Positions 10,601 to 16,600 of a stretch of DNA of 22,753 bases are shown one piece after another. The position numbers and the translations under genes were made by a program. The stretch comes from Mesostigma viride (taxonomy: Eukaryota > Streptophyta > Mesostigmatophyceae > Mesostigmatales > Mesostigmataceae), in NCBI GenBank assembly GCA_009746045.1, contig RPFO01000082.1, positions 918,473 through 941,225 on the forward strand, written 5' to 3'. The notes below the pieces were generated by a model. It saw nothing but the letters and a program-made list of their open reading frames with translations. It searched no databases and was not told the DNA's origin. The stretch's first letter is position 1. Each line of letters starts with the position of its first letter.

Positions 10601-13600
10601 CACCAAACTGCTCGCCGGCCCTCGACTGTGCAGGTCATCTTTGCCACGGAGACGCTGGCGGCTGGGCTGAACATGCCTGCGCGCACGGCGGTGCTGAGCA
10701 CGGTGAGCAAGCGCGGCGACAAAGGGCATGAGCTGCTCACCACCAACACCCTGCTGCAGATCGCGGGGCGCGCCGGGCGGCGCGGGATGGACTCGCTTGG
10801 ACACGTGGTAAGGGGGGGGGGGGGGGACACGTGGTAAGGGGGGGGGGGGGGACACGTGGTAAGGGGGGGGGGGGGACACGTGGTAAGGGGGGGGGGGGGA
10901 CACGTGGTAAGGGGGGGGGGGGGGACACGTGGTAAGGGGGGGGGGGGGGACACGTGGTAAGGGGGGGGGGGGGGACACGTGGTAAGGGGGGGGGGGGGAC
11001 ACGTGGTAAGGGGGGGGATGAAGGGGGAGGGGCAGGGGAGAAGGGGGGAGGGGGGGGGGGAGAAGAGGAGGGCGTGGGTTGGGGTAAAGGATGAGGCACT
11101 GGGGAAAAAAGTAGTGGCTGATAGCAACGCAAAGGGGAATACTGCGGTGTGGAGTTGTGACACAAGGGGTTCGGTTGATGGGTGTTCGGGAATAGGCACG
11201 ATCTTGCCTGTCAGCTTACAGCAAGATGTGTTAACCATCATCAACAAACCATCCAGCTGACCCCGATCTGTGCTTATGCCATCAGCAAATGACACATGCA
11301 CTTAGGCCGGCCCCGTGGTTTACTTCGAGGTTTGAAGGTTTGAATATATTGACAGCTGTGATTGTTTATTAATGAGTGCCTGTGGGTCCAATTGTGCCCA
11401 CGTCGCGGGGCACTGCGGCAACAGGCATGAGGCTAGTTGGCACGTTCTGTTCCAGGCAGCTCTGCCTGTCTGCTCTCGTAGTAGTATATCCTTCTCTTCC
11501 ATTGATGTGTATCGTCTCTCACTTTGCCGCATTTACAAATGCCGTAACACACGCGCAGGTGGTGATGCAAAGCCCCTTTGAGGGCCCGGAAGAGGTGTGC
11601 CGGCTGCTCTTCCAAGGGCCCGAGCCGCTGCGGTCACAGTTCACCGTCAACTATGGGATGGTGCTGAACCTGCTCAAGGTGAGTCGTCCACCTCCTGAAC
11701 AGTGGTTGTTGAAACTGCTCCACGGGGCTTTGCGATGTGTGCTATGCGCAGGGTCCATCAGCTTGTGTAGAAACTTCATCCCGCGACAGGTATCATGCAG
11801 GTTCCCACGGTCGAAGGCGGAGCCTGGTTCTTGTGACCATCGCAACTTTATTTAAATGCTGTGCGCACAGGGTGTGGCCGATTTGGGAGTGGAATCTCAC
11901 AGTACGTGCTAGTGGAGTTTATTCTTGAAAGTACATCAGCTCAACGCACAACATTGTCATGGGGGTTGCCTTACGAAGCCCTAGTATCGACCCAGTAGTC
12001 ACTCTGGCACCGCCTTTGTAGTGCCAAAGCGAGTTGTTGTGGGCGGGCTGACTCTGCAGTACGTCACATGCATGGGTGCCGCGTTGAATACTCTAGTTTA
12101 TGTCATACTGCTCGCTAACGGCACAGTGATGCCTGTCCGACGCGTGCCCCGCCCCGCCCCACCCCGCACTTTCCCTTAGTTTTCTATTTCCTTTTCAGCT
12201 CATGTGCCTCGAGTGCCCTAACCTGCTCTGCCGCCCGCTTCCCCGCCATGTGTCAACCCCCGCTCTCTGCACTCACGCGTTGTGGCGCATTCTGCTCTGC
12301 CGTACTCCAGTCGCCGCCCTTGCGCGCTTCCCTGGACTGCTGTCCCCGCGTCCTCTTCTGATGTGTCCGTCTCTGCGCCCATGACGGCGCGGTGCCCTAC
12401 TCAAGCCTGCCATCTCCTGCACTGGTCCTTCCCCTGCGCTGGTCCTTGCCCTGTTCTGGCCATCAGATACCCGACCACAGGTCCTTGCCCTACCACTGCC
12501 CCGTGGCACCCTCATGCGTCTGCCGTACTCTGTGCGCTTCCGTCTGCCGCACTCCCCTCCCCTATCCCGTGGCACCCCCTAGGGCCGCTCGCTGTCGGAC
12601 GCGCAGCGCGTGGTGGAGCGATCGTTCGGCAACTACATGGGCAGCAGGGGGCAGCAGAACGTGCGCAAGCGGCTACGCGACGCCGAGGCCAAGGTGGCCA
12701 AGCTGGCGCAGGAGATACGGGATGCGGAGACAGGCATGCCGGTGGGGGTCACGCAGGAGGAGTGGGCGGCGCTCGTGGCGCACCGTGAGGAGCTGGCCGT
12801 GAGTGCATCGCGGTTGATTGGTAAACTCTCTAGGGTTTGGGCCTGAGCGTGTGCATGGTGGTCGATCTACGAACGATGATGGGATGGGCGTGTGCGCGGG
12901 TGCGCATCGATGCGGATGATGATGCGATTATGGGCATGTGCGCATGGCTAATCATCACAAAATGTTGTTGGGCGTGTGCGCATGCATCATAGTCAACCTA
13001 TGAATGATGATGGGCGCTCGTGCGTCGCGGTAGAATGACGAGGCCGGATGTGTGTGCGTGATGGACCATGGTCAAGGACGCGCATCCGTGTGGGCGGTGG
13101 GGAGCAAATCCCTGTGGTACCTTTCTTACTTGTGCAGATATGTGTGCTCGTCGTATTTATCTATCTCAACCACGGCTGGCTGGTGGCTTTATCTATCTCA
13201 ACCACGGCTGGCTGGTGGCTGATTGGTGGGGTGGCCTCAAGAGTGTGGGTCCTCATCATGGGCGCTCACGTGCCCATGATGAATCCTCATGGGCCGGGTG
13301 GACCATGTTGCAGATGAAACCTGTGCGAACGTGAGCTCTTTAGACCCAAGTTCTGTTCGAGACCCATGAGCCCTTCAGATTCGAGTTTTACTTCGTCTTT
13401 TACGTGAACCCTGCTGACGCGGGTCCCTCGACTCGTCTCGACCCAGGTGGCCTCTGGCCGCACTTCGCCGCCATGGACCGCAGAGCGTGCCAATGGTTCC
13501 CACCCACCCTGTCCTGCGTGTGTAGTTACCCAACCCTGGTTTGTGTCTGTCGCCGCGTTGGGTTCCTCCTGACTCGGCATCTCACCACCTCTGCCGCGTG

Positions 13601-16600
13601 ATGTTTACCATGGTCAAGCGACCCTGCACAATGCGCACACAGGTCCCTACACACAAGCATTCACGTTCTTGTGCCTGTGGGCGGCCTGTCATTTAGTGTT
13701 AGTGCTATTTGCTACCGCCGCCACCGCCACCACCACCACCATTACTACCACTACCACAACAATACTACTACCTCTCCTGCTGCCACGGGTGCTTACTTCT
13801 ATTACTGCTATTGATAGTACTACTACTGCCACTACTGCCACTACTGCCACTACTGCCACTACTGCCACTACTGCCACTACTGCCACTACTGCCACTACTG
13901 CCACTACTGCCACTACTGCCACTACTGCCACTACTGCCACTACTGCCACTACTGCCACTACTGCCTCTACTGCCACTACGGCCACTACTGCCTCTACTGC
14001 TACTACTGCTACTAGTACCACTATTACTCTCAGCACCACCTACTAACCCCACCGCAACTCCAACGGTAGTCAATCAGCCGATCACACTAACTGCTACCGG
14101 TCGTTGTTGCCACCATCCGCCCCTCGCAGTCGGAGCTGTTGCAGCTGCAGCGTGCCAAGGACCGCTTCAGCGAGCTGCTGGCAATGTCACTGGACGCCCG
14201 GCTTGATGCGCCCCCACCCGGCGCGTCCCCCCCCATCATCTGCCTCTCCCTCGAGTCCGAGTCCGGTCTGGCTTCCTCATTAATGCCGGCGTTTGTCTCC
14301 AGCAAGCTCGCCGCCATCGACACGCACCTGTTCCAGGGCGCCGCTGGGCAGGGAATGGGCGATGAGGGGGGGCGGGGTGAACGGGGGTTTGAGGAGGGGA
14401 GGGAGGGGACGGATGCAAGAAGAAGTATTCGGCGCATCCCCGCGTACTGGGACAGTGGGGAGGGGGACGGGCGCACGGATGTGAGAAGAAACATCGACGA
14501 TGGCTGGGGAAGAGGGCGATCACAGGGGGCTGGGGGTGGCCTGGGCATGGAACGTGGTGGCGCGGCTCCATCGTTGGACGGTGATGGGTTGGGCGGCGAT
14601 GGCCGGTGGGGGGAGCTATTGGAGCGCGTGCGGTATAGTGCGGACCTGGCGGGGCTGCCTGGCACCGAGAGGGAAGCGTCGCCAGAATCATCCGACCAAT
14701 GGGCGGGCGGCGATAGGCCCATGGTCGCGGGGAGCCCCGGCAGGGTCATGGCCGGGGGGCCTGAGGGCAATGGAGGTCTCTCTGGGAAGGGGCGGGAGGG
14801 GGAAGATTTCGCAGACAGGCGACGGGGGGTCTGGCGGAGGGTGGTGACGAGGGGGACCGGATGGCAGCATCGCCGCCGCAAGACAGCTGGTACGTGTGCC
14901 TGGGCGCCGACAACAGCTGGTACGTGGTGCCGGCGTCCAGCATCCTCTGCTCGCTGGAGCACCTGGATGAGCAAGGCTGGGCCGGCCAGCTGGCGCGCGC
15001 CGGGATGGACCTTGAGGCGTTGCGGTCGCAAGCACCGGGTCCCCGCATCAGCCGCTGGTGGCCCACGGCCGCGCCCCGCAAGGAAACGCAGCGATCCGGC
15101 ATACCTTGGAAGACGATGGGCTCCATGGCCAGCGTGGCGTTGGCAAACTTGTTACCGTCACTGGAGCATGCTTCGGCGGCGGTGGCTGCTCTGAGGGGCC
15201 AAGAAGGTGGTGCGGCAGAGGACATGGGGGGAGATGTCGATGGGGATGCGGGGGATGTTGGGGTGGGCGAGTCATCAAGGAACAAGGGGCTGGGTGGGAT
15301 TGGTGAGCGTGCGGCCGCGCGGGGTGATGTCAGCGCGGGCAGGTATGGTCCAGGGAACGATGACGATGACGAAGAGGAAGAGGAGGACGATGACCAGGAA
15401 AGTGGCAGGGGTGTGGGTCAAGGGGGGGACTTTGATGATGATGAGGATGAAGGGGGCGATGGAGGGGAGCGGTCATCGATGGGTCAAGGAAGAGACTTTG
15501 GCCAAGGGGAGTCTGGATGGCGCGATGAGTATGCTACCGATCGTCTCGCGCTGCAACGAGGGGGAGATGATGACCTGGACCCCCGGGGCCGGCTGCCAGG
15601 TAGGGATCTCCCCATGGCCCTGGTCGAGCTGACTTGGCGCGCCGTTGACCCCCAGAACGCGGCCGCGGGGGTCATCGCGCAACGGTCTCGTGTGTCCTCC
15701 GCCAAGCGCCAACTCAAGGGCCTGCGCGCGCACCAGCTGTACCGTAAAGCTGCCCGCCGCCTCAAGAACAAGGAGCGCAAGCTCCTGGCCATGTCGGACC
15801 GCGTGGACGCGATGCGGCGCCAGCTGGGGTCCCTGGGCCAGAGCGGGTGGAAAGAGTTCACAGAGTTGACCGACACACTCGTGGAGGCGGGCGCGTTGGA
15901 GCCCGGATCACTACAGGCGACGCCGTTGGGGGAGAATTGTGCGGCGTTCAGGGGCACGAATGAGCTGTGGCTGGGTCTGGCGTTCACGCAGAGCGCACTC
16001 CACAGGCTGCCACCTGTCGCGCTCGCGGGCGCCTGCGCGGCGTTTGTGGTGGGCGACTGCGTCCGGAGGGAGGAAGCGCGCTGCGACTACGGGCCCTCGC
16101 CCGAGGTGATCGAGGCCATACAAGCCCTCACGCCATCCATGCGGCGGCTGGCCGAGCTGCAGCGACGCAACACCCTGCAGGTGGGTGGGTGGGTGGGTGG
16201 GTGGGTGGGTGGGTGGGTGGGTGGGCGGCGGGCGGGCGGGCGGGCGGGCGGGCAGGCGGGCGGGCGGGCGGGCGGCGGGCGGGCGGGCGGGCGGGCGGGT
16301 GGGCGGGTGGGTGGGGGGTGGGGACGCCATGTTGGGAAGCAGCGGCCCTGGGGCCTGGGCATTGGGCATGGAACACTAGACCCTGACATCTGTTTGAGCC
16401 CACTCCGTCCTTGTTACCTCGAGGTCCTGTGTGTGGTTTGCCGGCTCTGCACAGTAAGAGTGACACTGTCCAATATCAGGAGGAACAGGTGATGGGTACG
16501 AAACGAGCTACCTTGTGCATGTACCATCGCTAGGGCTGGCACATCCGGGTCTTTTCTCGACACGAACACGAAAACGAACACCTGGGGAGAGGACCCGAAA

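Larger units (their letters stand above)
12799..14129 (+). other. Intron 13
   Basis: GTGAGT donor, CCTCGCAG acceptor. It holds degenerate GGGCGTGTGCGCATG-like repeats (12880-13030), an exact 32-bp tandem duplication (13157-13188 and 13189-13220) and a 9-bp array (13822-14010). No coding exon was recognised within. Confidence 0.75.

Noticed and set aside
10481-11301. Pro-rich minus-strand proteins (extensin-like)
   Set aside because: Shadow of the poly-G donor array and following purine tract in intron 11.
13669-14206. Thr-Ala, Leu-Pro or Gly-Ser repeat proteins
   Set aside because: Shadow of the ACTACTGCC array in intron 13.
14087-15031. 314-residue minus-strand ORF
   Set aside because: Antisense to conserved helicase exon 14 and Pro-rich because the sense strand is Gly/Asp-rich; no motif.
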